DNA of 19,404 nt from JBCBRD01 sp039819785 (GCA_039819785.1 JBCBRH010000049.1:1-19404), one strand, 5' to 3'; positions 6,570-12,566 are shown, counted from the first letter of the stretch. Notes: generated from the letters alone by a model not told the origin. Numbers and translations are program-made.

Positions 6570-7634
6570 ATGCGGCATGTATTGGCGGCGTTGGCGAATG
6601 TGATTGCTGTTTCGGTGTCTGCGGGTAGTGCAGGGGCCGATTTGTGGGAAGAAGAAAAGGCACGCTTTTTGGCAAAGCGAGGACAGTCTGCGCCACCTGC
6701 TGTACGTCGCAGCGGCGGTGTTCTCGCGGACGATTTTCTGAAGCGGAACGTGAAGCTCGCAACGCAGCCGCCATCATCATTTATTGGAGCGGCAAAGATC
6801 GGAATCCGGTGGGATTGCAAGACCTGTGATGTCGATTTATATGCCCGCGTCGAGAGCGATGAGTGGTTATCGTTCCGGAACAAAAAAACGCCTGATGGGA
6901 CGTATCATAAGGACTTTTTGCGGGCACCTGGTGCGGCGGCGATGGAGTCTATCGACCTGGTGCCAGGCGACGTGCGCAAGATCAAAGCACGCGTGAAGCT
7001 TTTTCTCCCGAAGGCGGGGAAAGCGGCGAACGGTGAACTGCGTGTGTTTGTCGATGGTCACGTCTATGGCATGCCGTTCCGTGTAAGCCATGCTGCGCCG
7101 GAAGTGACGTTCGATGTTGCAGCGATGGTGTTGGGTACGAAAAAGCCGAAGGTTGAGACAGCGAGCTGGGAACGGGCGGTCATCGGCGGCATCATTTCCG
7201 AGACGAATAAGCGGCGGGCTGCGCACGGCTTGCCTGCCTTGGTGGGGTCGCCTGGGCTGCACCGCGCGGCGCATGGTTACGCTAAGTTTTTGACTGATGG
7301 GGAGCTATGGGGCCGAACAACAAAGCAAGCTCATGAGATGGATGGCCGAACCGCAGCGGAGCGCGTCGATGCTGCCGGGTATCGCTGGCGCAGTGTGCGG
7401 GAGAATTTGTATTGCGTGGGTGGTTGTCTACCGGAGTGGCGTAAAAAGAGGTTTGCGCCTCCGGGCCGTGATCCGAAGGATATCGCGCAATCATACGTGC
7501 AAGGCTGGATGGATTCGCCGGGGCATCGCGCAAACATCCTAGCCGAGGATGTGAGTGAGATCGGCGTGGGTGTGACGTTTTCGGCAGACGGTCGAATGTC
7601 GGTCGGTGTGCAAGTTTTTGCGAAACCTCTTTAA
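6570..7634 (+). CDS. Secreted CAP (SCP/PR-1-like) domain protein
   Basis: 354 residues from the ATG at 6570, with GGAGGTG at 6557-6563; an in-frame ATG at 6552 is less likely. Residues 1-23 form a signal peptide ending SAGSAGA, so the product is exported. Residues ~65-165 look beta-rich with a CKTC pair and may be a separate binding domain. The C-terminal ~170 residues are a CAP domain: IISETNKRRAAHGLPAL, a conserved His in QAHEMDGRTAAERV, ENLYC, and the hallmark SPGHRANIL (~316-324) followed by EIGVGV. Bacterial CAP proteins are extracytoplasmic and mostly of unknown activity. This is the last gene before the operon terminator, so it is co-transcribed with the coupling ATPase, an unusual partnership. 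Roles in surface exclusion, wall remodelling or contact are guesses. Confidence 0.85.
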   Translation: MRHVLAALANVIAVSVSAGSAGADLWEEEKARFLAKRGQSAPPAVRRSGGVLADDFLKRNVKLATQPPSSFIGAAKIGIRWDCKTCDVDLYARVESDEWLSFRNKKTPDGTYHKDFLRAPGAAAMESIDLVPGDVRKIKARVKLFLPKAGKAANGELRVFVDGHVYGMPFRVSHAAPEVTFDVAAMVLGTKKPKVETASWERAVIGGIISETNKRRAAHGLPALVGSPGLHRAAHGYAKFLTDGELWGRTTKQAHEMDGRTAAERVDAAGYRWRSVRENLYCVGGCLPEWRKKRFAPPGRDPKDIAQSYVQGWMDSPGHRANILAEDVSEIGVGVTFSADGRMSVGVQVFAKPL

Positions 7635-7643
7635 TAGAGATGG

Positions 7644-7671
7644 GGGCGGGAAGATATGCCCGCCCTTTTTT
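7644..7671 (+). terminator. Rho-independent terminator of the coupling-protein operon
   Basis: GGGCGGG (7644-7650), an eight-base loop, and CCCGCCC (7659-7665) are followed directly by six T. It lies ten bases after the CAP gene stop and closes the operon. Confidence 0.92.
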
Positions 7672-7778
7672 CGCAATTGAATTACATAATTTTCTTGCAA
7701 TGAATTGGTTTTTTATGGCAATACCTTGCCCTTAATTAAAATACTTTTTTTAAAAAACCAATTGAGGAGAAAATTATA
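7672..7778 (+). promoter_or_regulatory. AT-rich leader with long inverted repeat before the 169-aa gene
   Basis: This leader is very AT-rich. AATTGGTTTTTT (7703-7714) and AAAAAACCAATT (7752-7763) are exact 12-base complements separated by 37 bases. The right arm touches the Shine-Dalgarno GAGGAG (7764-7769). If transcribed, the stem would end directly at the ribosome site. A promoter must lie upstream of or within the loop, but no clear -35/-10 pair can be singled out. Confidence 0.55.
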
Positions 7779-8288
7779 ATGACGAAATCGATTAAATTGA
7801 AAAATGGAAAAACAACAATACCTGTGAACAGCGTGAAGTTTGCATATCCGTACGCAGCTGACGAGCTGGAGCGGATGAGTGCGCATTACGGTCGTGATTG
7901 TTCGCAGCTGACGTTCAAGCTGGAGTTGTTCAACGGCGCAGAGATTTCCGTGGTTGAAGATGCTGAGTACCTGGCGAAGAACGGCCTGGCCCTGGTGTCG
8001 GTCGTGAAGGGCAAGATGATCAATGCGCATTTGGTAGCTGAGGCCAATGGTTTGAGTGACAAGGATAAAGCATATCTGGATGCACGTGCTGGGGAGAAAA
8101 AGCCGCTCAAGAGCAAGGTGCAGCTGATGGCCCCTGACGGTTCTAAAGCGTTTGTGTATTCGACGGTTCCCCATGGTCAATTCTCTGACCGGGTGGCAAC
8201 GGCGATGGAGCGGGCCGCTGCACTGAAAACGCCAGCAAATGACGGTACGGTTGAAGCCAGTGCGCCCGAAGCCCCGGCGCAAGGGTAG
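7779..8288 (+). CDS. Unknown 169-residue protein
   Basis: The start ATG at 7779 has a strong GAGGAG nine bases upstream. The protein is hydrophilic with no signal peptide, membrane segment or motif I can name. It begins with a Lys-rich strand (TKSIKLKNGKTTIPV), has a mixed alpha/beta core up to about residue 145, and ends in an Ala/Pro-rich tail (EASAPEAPAQG). It is separated from the preceding operon by a strong terminator and has its own AT-rich leader, so it is independently and probably well expressed. The next gene begins within a few bases of its stop, suggesting a two-gene message that runs into the structured RNA at 8560-8693. Confidence 0.72.
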   Translation: MTKSIKLKNGKTTIPVNSVKFAYPYAADELERMSAHYGRDCSQLTFKLELFNGAEISVVEDAEYLAKNGLALVSVVKGKMINAHLVAEANGLSDKDKAYLDARAGEKKPLKSKVQLMAPDGSKAFVYSTVPHGQFSDRVATAMERAAALKTPANDGTVEASAPEAPAQG

Positions 8289-8291
8289 GAT

Positions 8292-8543
8292 GTGAAAATA
8301 AGAAGCAGCGCAATGGAGATTGATGGTTCTAATTTCATAGTCCAATACATCTCAGCCGATTGGCCTGAGGTACTTGGTCCTGTGGCGGAATTGGTTGCGA
8401 GGTATTGCGAAAATAACGCCCATATGGAGCACCTACTATTCGAGGTTTGGAACAACCTTGAAGTTGGTGTTGCTCCGCAGACAGTTATCCAGTGCTTACA
8501 ACACGATCTTGAAACTGGATTGATGCAAGGAAATTGGGCTTAG
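8292..8543 (+). CDS. Unknown small acidic protein
   Basis: 83 residues from a GTG at 8292, three bases after the previous stop; an ATG at 8313 (MEIDGSNF) would give 76 residues. Neither has a convincing ribosome site, so translational coupling is likely. The sequence is acidic and mainly helical (PEVLGPVAELVARYC, MEHLLFEVWNNL), with no motif I recognise. It ends 16 bases before the structured RNA region, so it may share its transcript with that RNA. Function unknown. Confidence 0.6.
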   Translation: MKIRSSAMEIDGSNFIVQYISADWPEVLGPVAELVARYCENNAHMEHLLFEVWNNLEVGVAPQTVIQCLQHDLETGLMQGNWA

Positions 8544-8559
8544 AGGCTTTAGCGCGTTG

Positions 8560-8693
8560 GAAAACGATAGTTTTCGAACGGCTGCCGGGACCCCTTTCAT
8601 ATCTGCCTTATGTTTCCCCAAGGGGAAAGGTCCAAGTGACTATCCCTCGCCGGGTGGCAGCCCCGTTTGATGTGTGATCAAGCGGGGCTTTTT
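8560..8693 (+). ncRNA. Structured RNA resembling phage C4 antisense RNA
   Basis: No ORF explains this segment, yet it is dense in nested helices. GAAAAC-4-GTTTTC lies at 8560-8575. An outer CTGCC (8582-8586) pairs with GGCAG (8656-8660). GGACC within 8588-8592 can pair with GGTCC (8629-8633). A perfect TTTCCCC-AA-GGGGAAA hairpin lies at 8613-8628. The segment GTGACTATCCCTCGCCGGGT (8636-8655) closely matches what I remember of the conserved part of C4 RNAs of P1, P4 and related phages, which act as antisense regulators of antirepressor or leader mRNAs. A strong intrinsic terminator follows directly, as in that family. No target is identified by eye. The identification is from memory and uncertain. 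Confidence 0.55.
8659..8693 (+). terminator. Rho-independent terminator ending the structured RNA
   Basis: AGCCCCGTTTGAT (8659-8671) pairs with ATCAAGCGGGGCT (8677-8689) through one G-T wobble, with loop GTGTG, and five T including the stem end follow. It overlaps the 3' arm of the outer helix of the RNA by two bases. Confidence 0.88.
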
Positions 8694-8710
8694 CATTGTG
8701 GGAATGAATG

Positions 8711-8758
8711 ACCGTCAAGCGTTGTCCTCAGCTATAGCTTGCGGGACCGCTTGACGGT
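8711..8758. repeat. Inverted repeat between convergent transcripts
   Basis: ACCGTCAAGCG (8711-8721) and CGCTTGACGGT (8748-8758) are perfect complements. They can be extended inward by GTCC/GGAC with a bulge. It lies just past the methyltransferase stop and may act as a transcript end for that gene, but no T run follows on either strand. Confidence 0.6.
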
Positions 8759-8765
8759 GTTGAGG

Positions 8766-9374
8766 CTAGTGAGTGGTTCTGGTTGTGAGCCAATCCGTGA
8801 CAGTTTGATCGGTTGGCGCGGCTGTCCAGACGGCCCAGCAATAGCGATGCTGCCGCGTGCGATCTGTGGCCTGCCGGGGATCTCCGTTCGGATAGCAGAT
8901 GCACTCATCGAGGATGTAAATCCGTGCGGGTCTGCGCTTGATGAAGCTGGAGTGGCGCGTTGGATGCGCCAGGCTTGCCAGGTTGATCAGCATGGCGGCT
9001 CTGCCACCAGTGACGGCGATGTGTGCCAGTGATTTCTTCACGAACGCATCGGCCAGGCCGCGACCGTAGGGCGGATTGGTGATGATGTGTTTGGCACGCG
9101 GAATATCGGTATCCAGGAAGTCGCACTGTCCGTCGCCATAGCCGTAGTCGGCGAGATCGGTTGAGACGGTTTCATAGCCGTGGGCGATCAGTTCTTTGGC
9201 GATGTGACCTTTCCCGCAGGCTGGTTCCCAGATGCTGCCGTCGAAGGTTTCGGCGGTGAGGAAGGCGCGTGTGGCTTCTGGCGGTGTTGGATAGAATTCA
9301 TTGGCTGCTCTGTTCGGTGAGAGCTTGAAGCCCGGCATGTGTGCCGAGCTTCGTGTTTGTGCGTGATGTCTCAT
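8766..9374 (-). CDS. Orphan DNA adenine methyltransferase-like protein
   Basis: 202 residues from the ATG at 9374, overlapping the upstream gene's stop by four bases. The SAM-binding motif WEPACGKG is at ~49-56, an acidic residue follows the next strand (STDLADYG), and the catalytic-type TNPPYGRG is at ~99-106; NPPY marks amino-methyltransferases acting on adenine N6. The YPTPPEATRAFL start is typical of small phage and plasmid methylases. The protein is short for a full enzyme, without an obvious target-recognition domain, and no restriction gene is adjacent. It could protect the plasmid from host restriction or affect regulation. Target base and site cannot be read from sequence. Confidence 0.85.
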   Translation of the reverse strand: MRHHAQTRSSAHMPGFKLSPNRAANEFYPTPPEATRAFLTAETFDGSIWEPACGKGHIAKELIAHGYETVSTDLADYGYGDGQCDFLDTDIPRAKHIITNPPYGRGLADAFVKKSLAHIAVTGGRAAMLINLASLAHPTRHSSFIKRRPARIYILDECICYPNGDPRQATDRTRQHRYCWAVWTAAPTDQTVTDWLTTRTTH

Positions 9375-9601
9375 GCGAACCCCCGATCTTTGTCTTCAAC
9401 TGGGTTGAGAAAGATCACCCCGTCAGTGAGGTTCTGGGGAACAATGTTGAGTTTCAGCATGGCACCCTTGGTCGGGTCTTTGCGGGTCCATACTGCGCCG
9501 ATTTCGACGGATCGTCCCATGATGTCGCCGCCGTCGGCGTGTTGCCCATGTATGGGGCAGAACGAGACCCTGTAGAGTGGTTTGTTGGATTGTTTGCTCA
9601 T
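9371..9601 (-). CDS. Small protein co-transcribed with the methyltransferase
   Basis: 76 residues from the ATG at 9601, with AAGGAAAA just upstream on the minus strand and a GGGCTG-6-CAGCCC hairpin (9623-9640) right before that. The product has a FCPIHGQH segment that could bind a metal or nucleotide. It then continues IGAVWTRKDPTKGAMLKLNIVP, a beta-rich pattern. It is common for small single-domain plasmid or phage proteins to look like this; I do not recognise the family. The ATGA overlap with the methyltransferase means the two are translated together. Confidence 0.7.
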   Translation of the reverse strand: MSKQSNKPLYRVSFCPIHGQHADGGDIMGRSVEIGAVWTRKDPTKGAMLKLNIVPQNLTDGVIFLNPVEDKDRGFA

Positions 9602-9875
9602 GATGGTTTTCCTTTTTTGTTGGGGCTGTTCATTCAGCCCGTGACCATCTTTTCGGCACGGCGATAGCCGGGGCGCGGAACCTGGCACCTGTGCCAGGCG
9701 GCCACTTGTGAGTCCGTCCGAAGGATTAAAGCGGCGCGGCTGCCGTGCGATGGATCGCGGGTAAGGCTGAATGGGGATCAGGCGCAACGAGGGAAACAGT
9801 CGGTGGCATCATGCAGAGTGAACTCTGCTGGATTTCAGATTGCGTTAGCACCCATTTAATGCGTACACTGATTTT
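9602..9875. promoter_or_regulatory. Divergent intergenic region with two palindromes
   Basis: This region separates the minus-strand methyltransferase pair from the plus-strand gene at 9876. It holds CCTGGCAC-CT-GTGCCAGG (9681-9698) and GCAGAGT-GA-ACTCTGC (9813-9828), both operator-like. A possible + strand promoter is TTGCGT (9840-9845), 18 bases, TACACT (9864-9869). No gene is seen inside. Confidence 0.5.
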
Positions 9876-10127
9876 ATGGATGATATAGAAGGATTAGAGG
9901 CCTCAAAACGGATCGCAGAACGATTGTCGGCTCAACTCTATGAAATGATTGGTGACGGAGTCGAACCGCGCCCACTGCTGATGGGTCTATTGATGGTTGC
10001 TTTCGACATGGCACTGGATGTAGGGGCTGATCAGCGTTTGACACGGGTGATGTTCATGGGGATGTGCGATGCCGTGACACTGATGAGGCTTGAGGAATTA
10101 GGTGTGCCGGACTTGTACGAAGAATAG
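9876..10127 (+). CDS. Unknown 83-residue helical protein
   Basis: The protein is mostly helical and rich in Met and Leu (PLLMGLLMVAFDMALDVG) but probably soluble or peripheral rather than a clear membrane protein, since charged residues break the hydrophobic run. No family is recognised. There is no Shine-Dalgarno before the ATG; the best promoter would start transcription at about 9876, the A of the ATG, so the message may be leaderless. It ends 48 bases from the convergent gene at 10176. Confidence 0.6.
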   Translation: MDDIEGLEASKRIAERLSAQLYEMIGDGVEPRPLLMGLLMVAFDMALDVGADQRLTRVMFMGMCDAVTLMRLEELGVPDLYEE

Positions 10128-10175
10128 TGCGGGAATGGCCCAGTGATGATGACCGTGTTGTGGCGTTCGTCCATG

Positions 10176-10430
10176 TTAGCCGATGAGCGGCTGGACGATA
10201 ATCGCGGCGATGAGAGCGATGAACAAACCGATAATCCATTTGGTCTGTGCATTCATGTCACGGATCGCTTGATCGATCTTGGCATTCGCGGTGGTTTGCT
10301 GCTGCGAAAGGTATTGCGTTTGTTCGTGAAAGGCTTTTTCAATTCGGCGTTCGGTATCCATGAGTTGCTCCATTACCCAGGGCTTCGGTGCCACTTCGAC
10401 TTCGACGGTGCTGGGTTTTTCTTTGGTCAT
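10176..10430 (-). CDS. Small tail-anchored coiled-coil membrane protein
   Basis: 84 residues from the ATG at 10430. Residues ~20-62 form an amphipathic coiled coil (MDTERRIEKAFHEQTQYLSQ), and ~65-83 form a single membrane helix (WIIGLFIALIAAIIVQPLIG) at the very C-terminus. This architecture (soluble helix, then tail anchor) is shared by phage hemolysin-XhlA-like and Bdr-like proteins, but no specific match is claimed. It stands alone, divergent from the resolvase; the intervening region includes the res-like site and a TTGTATACA element at 10460-10468. Function unknown. Confidence 0.7.
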   Translation of the reverse strand: MTKEKPSTVEVEVAPKPWVMEQLMDTERRIEKAFHEQTQYLSQQQTTANAKIDQAIRDMNAQTKWIIGLFIALIAAIIVQPLIG

Positions 10431-10485
10431 TGTTGTATCAGCATATCACAGAAAATAATTTGTATACAGATTAAATCAAGAATAT

Positions 10486-10585
10486 GGTGCATAACTTAGG
10501 ACTTATGCACCACTGCCCCAAACCCAGAAAAACCGGGCCTGTGGGCTGGTGCATATTTACGGTGCATATTGGAGTGCGAATATGC
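10486..10585 (+). other. Resolution site (res) candidate upstream of the resolvase
   Basis: GGTGCATAA-8-TTATGCACC (10486-10511) is a perfect inverted repeat. GCATATT-8-AATATGC (10564-10585) has the same eight-base spacing, and an additional GGTGCATATT lies at 10548-10557. Serine resolvases bind two or three dyad sites with matching half-sites directly upstream of their own gene, and this arrangement fits. Binding here would also repress the resolvase promoter. Confidence 0.7.
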
Positions 10586-10598
10586 TACTCTGAAAGCC

Positions 10599-11144
10599 AT
10601 GAAAGTTGGCTATGCACGGGTAAGCTCACAGGGGCAAAATCTGGATCGGCAGATTGCAGCACTCCGCAAGGAAGGCTGCGAAACCATCTTCCGCGAGAAG
10701 GCGTCTGGGAAGGCCGTCAAGGGCCGTCCGGAGCTGGAGCGGGCGATTGATGCCCTTGGCACGGATGACGTGCTGGTGGTGGCTGAATGGGACCGTGCGA
10801 CGCGGTCGATGATGGATGGTCTGGCGATCATGCAAAGGGTTGCGGATCGCGGCGCGGCTGTGAAGGTGCTGGATAAGCCGCATCTGGATTTGACCACGCC
10901 CATAGGCCGGGGTTTCTTGGCGTTCCTCTCGGCCATGGCCGAGGATGAGCGTGAGCGGATTGTTTCTCGCGCTGCCGATGGCCGGGCTGCGGCCAAGGCC
11001 AAGGGCGCGAAGTTCGGCCCGAAGCCAAAGCTGACAGATCATCAGGTGGCAAAGGCGTTGGAACGTCTTGAGGCGGGGGAAAGCTGCCGGGAGATTGGGC
11101 GCGATATGGGCGTAGCGCACACGACGATTTCACGGTTGCGATGA
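10599..11144 (+). CDS. Serine resolvase (small serine recombinase)
   Basis: 181 residues from the ATG at 10599, the normal start of the family (MKVGYARVSSQGQNLDRQ). The catalytic Ser is in YARVS (residue 9), and the conserved LDRQ, EWDRATRSM, LDLTTPIGRGFLAFLSAMAEDERERI follow. The C-terminal ~25 residues are a helix-turn-helix (SCREIGRDMGVAHTTISRLR). The size matches Tn3/gamma-delta-type resolvases. No transposase or terminal inverted repeats are nearby, so it most likely resolves plasmid dimers at the adjacent res-like site rather than serving a transposon. The open frame continues upstream to a TTG at 10569, but that part overlaps the binding site and is probably not translated. Confidence 0.95.
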   Translation: MKVGYARVSSQGQNLDRQIAALRKEGCETIFREKASGKAVKGRPELERAIDALGTDDVLVVAEWDRATRSMMDGLAIMQRVADRGAAVKVLDKPHLDLTTPIGRGFLAFLSAMAEDERERIVSRAADGRAAAKAKGAKFGPKPKLTDHQVAKALERLEAGESCREIGRDMGVAHTTISRLR

Positions 11145-11241
11145 CGGCGATCACGCAGGCGTTGTTCAAGCCTGAGCATCCTTTGGCAGCTTCTCATCAA
11201 ACAGAGTGATGATGATCTCTGGCAGGTAGGTTCGCGGGGTG

Positions 11242-11394
11242 TTAGCTTGGGACGAAGCAGCACCAATCATATAGCTTGAGCGCTAACCCAGCCAGCTGAC
11301 CGATCAGCAGGATGCTCACAAAGATAATGAGATAGGTTCTTCGGCGTTGTTTGGCTTGATGACTGGCATCAATGTCGCGTTGGAGTTCGTCCAT
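11242..11394 (-). CDS. 50-residue single-pass membrane protein
   Basis: The ATG (11394-11392 on the minus strand) overlaps the stop of the preceding gene as TGATG, so translation is coupled. The product starts with a charged segment (MDELQRDIDASHQAKQRRR), has one membrane helix at ~21-40 (YLIIFVSILLIGQLAGLALK) and a short Cys-Cys-containing tail. The positive cluster before the helix predicts a cytoplasmic N-terminus. No family recognised. With its partner (11394-11588) it makes a two-gene micro-operon. Confidence 0.6.
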   Translation of the reverse strand: MDELQRDIDASHQAKQRRRTYLIIFVSILLIGQLAGLALKLYDWCCFVPS

Positions 11395-11588
11395 CAGTGC
11401 TCGGTTTCTGTTTTGCGCAGATGCACCAGAAACTTGCCTTCGATGCCGCGAAGTCCTTTGATGTTGACGAGGTTGATCTCGTCGATTTCATCGACTTTGT
11501 ATTCGGCTTCAAGCTTTTCAATCTTTTCCAGGTCGTCGAGGGCTTTGGCGAGCGAATTGGACATCTCTTTGATGGGCGTGTCTGTCAT
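11394..11588 (-). CDS. Small acidic coiled-coil protein
   Basis: 64 residues from the ATG at 11588. It is acidic and helical (SNSLAKALDDLEKIEKLEAEY, then DEIDEINLVNIKG), with no membrane segment. The stop is shared with the start of the 50-residue membrane protein. Together they resemble a soluble/membrane pair such as a membrane toxin with its antidote or a small regulator and its anchor, but nothing here proves either. The upstream region contains the palindrome TTGTATACAA at 11631-11640. Confidence 0.6.
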   Translation of the reverse strand: MTDTPIKEMSNSLAKALDDLEKIEKLEAEYKVDEIDEINLVNIKGLRGIEGKFLVHLRKTETEH

Positions 11589-11679
11589 AGGGACAGTGTA
11601 ACGAGTAGCAATTGTCTTTGCACGGAGTTTTTGTATACAAACGATAGAGTTGGCTGACGGGCGCAGTATGGGAGTGACT

Positions 11680-11961
11680 ATGGCACAGGTGAATTTTCTG
11701 GCGCTTAAGCTGAGTGCTGAGCGTGCGCCAAACGGTTTAATGTGCGCAATAGAATGTCTTGAGATCCATGCAGAACCACGGAAACTGCCCGCAGAACCGG
11801 GTGGCGGTCAACCTCTGGACGTGGTCTATGAGTTAAAAGCCGCTGACTTCAACGAAGGATGGCTGCGGCGGATGTTAGAGATTGGCATTCCGTTGACCGG
11901 GTCGGCGGTTCGTCAACTAGAGGCCCACTTTAAGGAACACGCTGTGGCCTATCTGTATTGA
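11680..11961 (+). CDS. Unknown 93-residue protein
   Basis: The ATG at 11680 is preceded by GGGAG (11670-11674), which favours it over the in-frame TTG at 11650 and ATG at 11668. The protein is soluble, beginning with a beta-strand-like MAQVNFLALKLS and containing a short Gly-rich loop (PAEPGGGQPLD). Its C-terminal half is helical (LRRMLEIGIPLTGSAVRQLEAHF). It is divergent from the micro-operon at 11242-11588; the TTGTATACAA palindrome lies between them. I do not recognise the family. Confidence 0.6.
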   Translation: MAQVNFLALKLSAERAPNGLMCAIECLEIHAEPRKLPAEPGGGQPLDVVYELKAADFNEGWLRRMLEIGIPLTGSAVRQLEAHFKEHAVAYLY

Positions 11962-12041
11962 TTTCAATGGCATGACGTTTTTTTTTGAAACGCTGCAGTG
12001 ATCTGTCGCGGCGTTCAATTTGAAATTTGAGGGGCTTTGAA

Positions 12042-12290
12042 ATGGATACGATTTCTCTGGCTGACGGGCGCATTGAGCTGTCGGCGTATCCAGTGGACCG
12101 GGACGTGCTGGTGAACATCAACGTGGACGGCGTGTGCGTGCATCAAATCCGGCTTGAGAACGTCGCCGGGGCTGACTTCGACGCGCTGAAGGCAAACGGC
12201 ATGGTGATCCCGCATGTCATCCCTGTGGGGGATGCTGAAGCGTTCCTTGCGCATGCGCGTGGGAACAGCGGTCATCTGCGTGACGGGTGA
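12042..12290 (+). CDS. Unknown 82-residue protein
   Basis: The start ATG at 12042 has GAGGGG (12029-12034) seven bases before it. The protein is small and soluble, and the N-terminal half alternates strands (TISLADGRIELSAYPVDRDVLVNINVDG), suggesting a small beta-barrel or beta-sandwich. The C-terminal half contains a helix (AEAFLAHARGN). No membrane segment or known motif is seen. It precedes the Fic antitoxin gene by about 50 bases but is separated from it by a promoter, so it is not obviously part of that module. Confidence 0.62.
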   Translation: MDTISLADGRIELSAYPVDRDVLVNINVDGVCVHQIRLENVAGADFDALKANGMVIPHVIPVGDAEAFLAHARGNSGHLRDG

Positions 12291-12302
12291 GGCCCAAAGA
12301 CG

Positions 12303-12332
12303 TTGCTGCGGGGTTGCGTTGTGTGGTATAAT
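12303..12332 (+). promoter_or_regulatory. Promoter of the Fic module
   Basis: TTGCTG (12303-12308), 18 bases, then a perfect TATAAT (12327-12332). The expected start point is about 12339, the A of the antitoxin ATG, and there is no Shine-Dalgarno. This predicts a leaderless message. Confidence 0.65.
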
Positions 12333-12338
12333 TGAACC

Positions 12339-12566
12339 ATGTTGACCATGAGCCACATTGAGAAAAAAGCCGAGATTATCCGTGCGCGGGAACGCTATGC
12401 GGATGCGCTGGCTTTGCAGGCGTTGGAGAACAACCCTCTGACTGACGACGAGGTGCTTCTGGCGGCGCGTGCTGATGCAGAAAATTGGTCTGATGCTGAG
12501 TTCATCGCGGCGGCCTTAATGCTTGCAGGCGTCGAAGACGACACCCCTTCCCTCGCCGCTGAATGA
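12339..12566 (+). CDS. VbhA-like antitoxin of the Fic module
   Basis: 75 residues from the ATG at 12339 (an ATG at 12348 is possible), overlapping the fic start by four bases. Class I Fic antitoxins use a helix with the motif (S/T)xxxE(G/N), whose Glu blocks the ATP gamma-phosphate pocket. Here LQALENNPLT (~26-35) aligns with that helix in VbhA (SQRLEGLEP). Glu30 and Asn31 are kept, but the Ser/Thr position is Leu26. The C-terminal half is an acidic helix pair (DDEVLLAARADAENWSDAEF). The size, position and overlap match known antitoxin-Fic pairs. Because the partner lacks the arginine normally contacted by this Glu, inhibition may work differently. Confidence 0.75.
   Translation: MLTMSHIEKKAEIIRARERYADALALQALENNPLTDDEVLLAARADAENWSDAEFIAAALMLAGVEDDTPSLAAE

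Noticed and set aside
7703..7763. Insertion-sequence terminal repeats
   Set aside because: The 12-bp arms enclose only 37 bases with no transposase and no target duplication, so a leader hairpin or operator is more likely.
10569..10598. Ten extra N-terminal codons of the resolvase from a TTG
   Set aside because: The family begins at the MKVGYARVS methionine, and this part overlaps the res-like dyad.
10599..11144. Remnant of a Tn3-type transposon
   Set aside because: Only a resolvase and res-like site are present; no transposase fragment or 38-bp terminal inverted repeats were seen.
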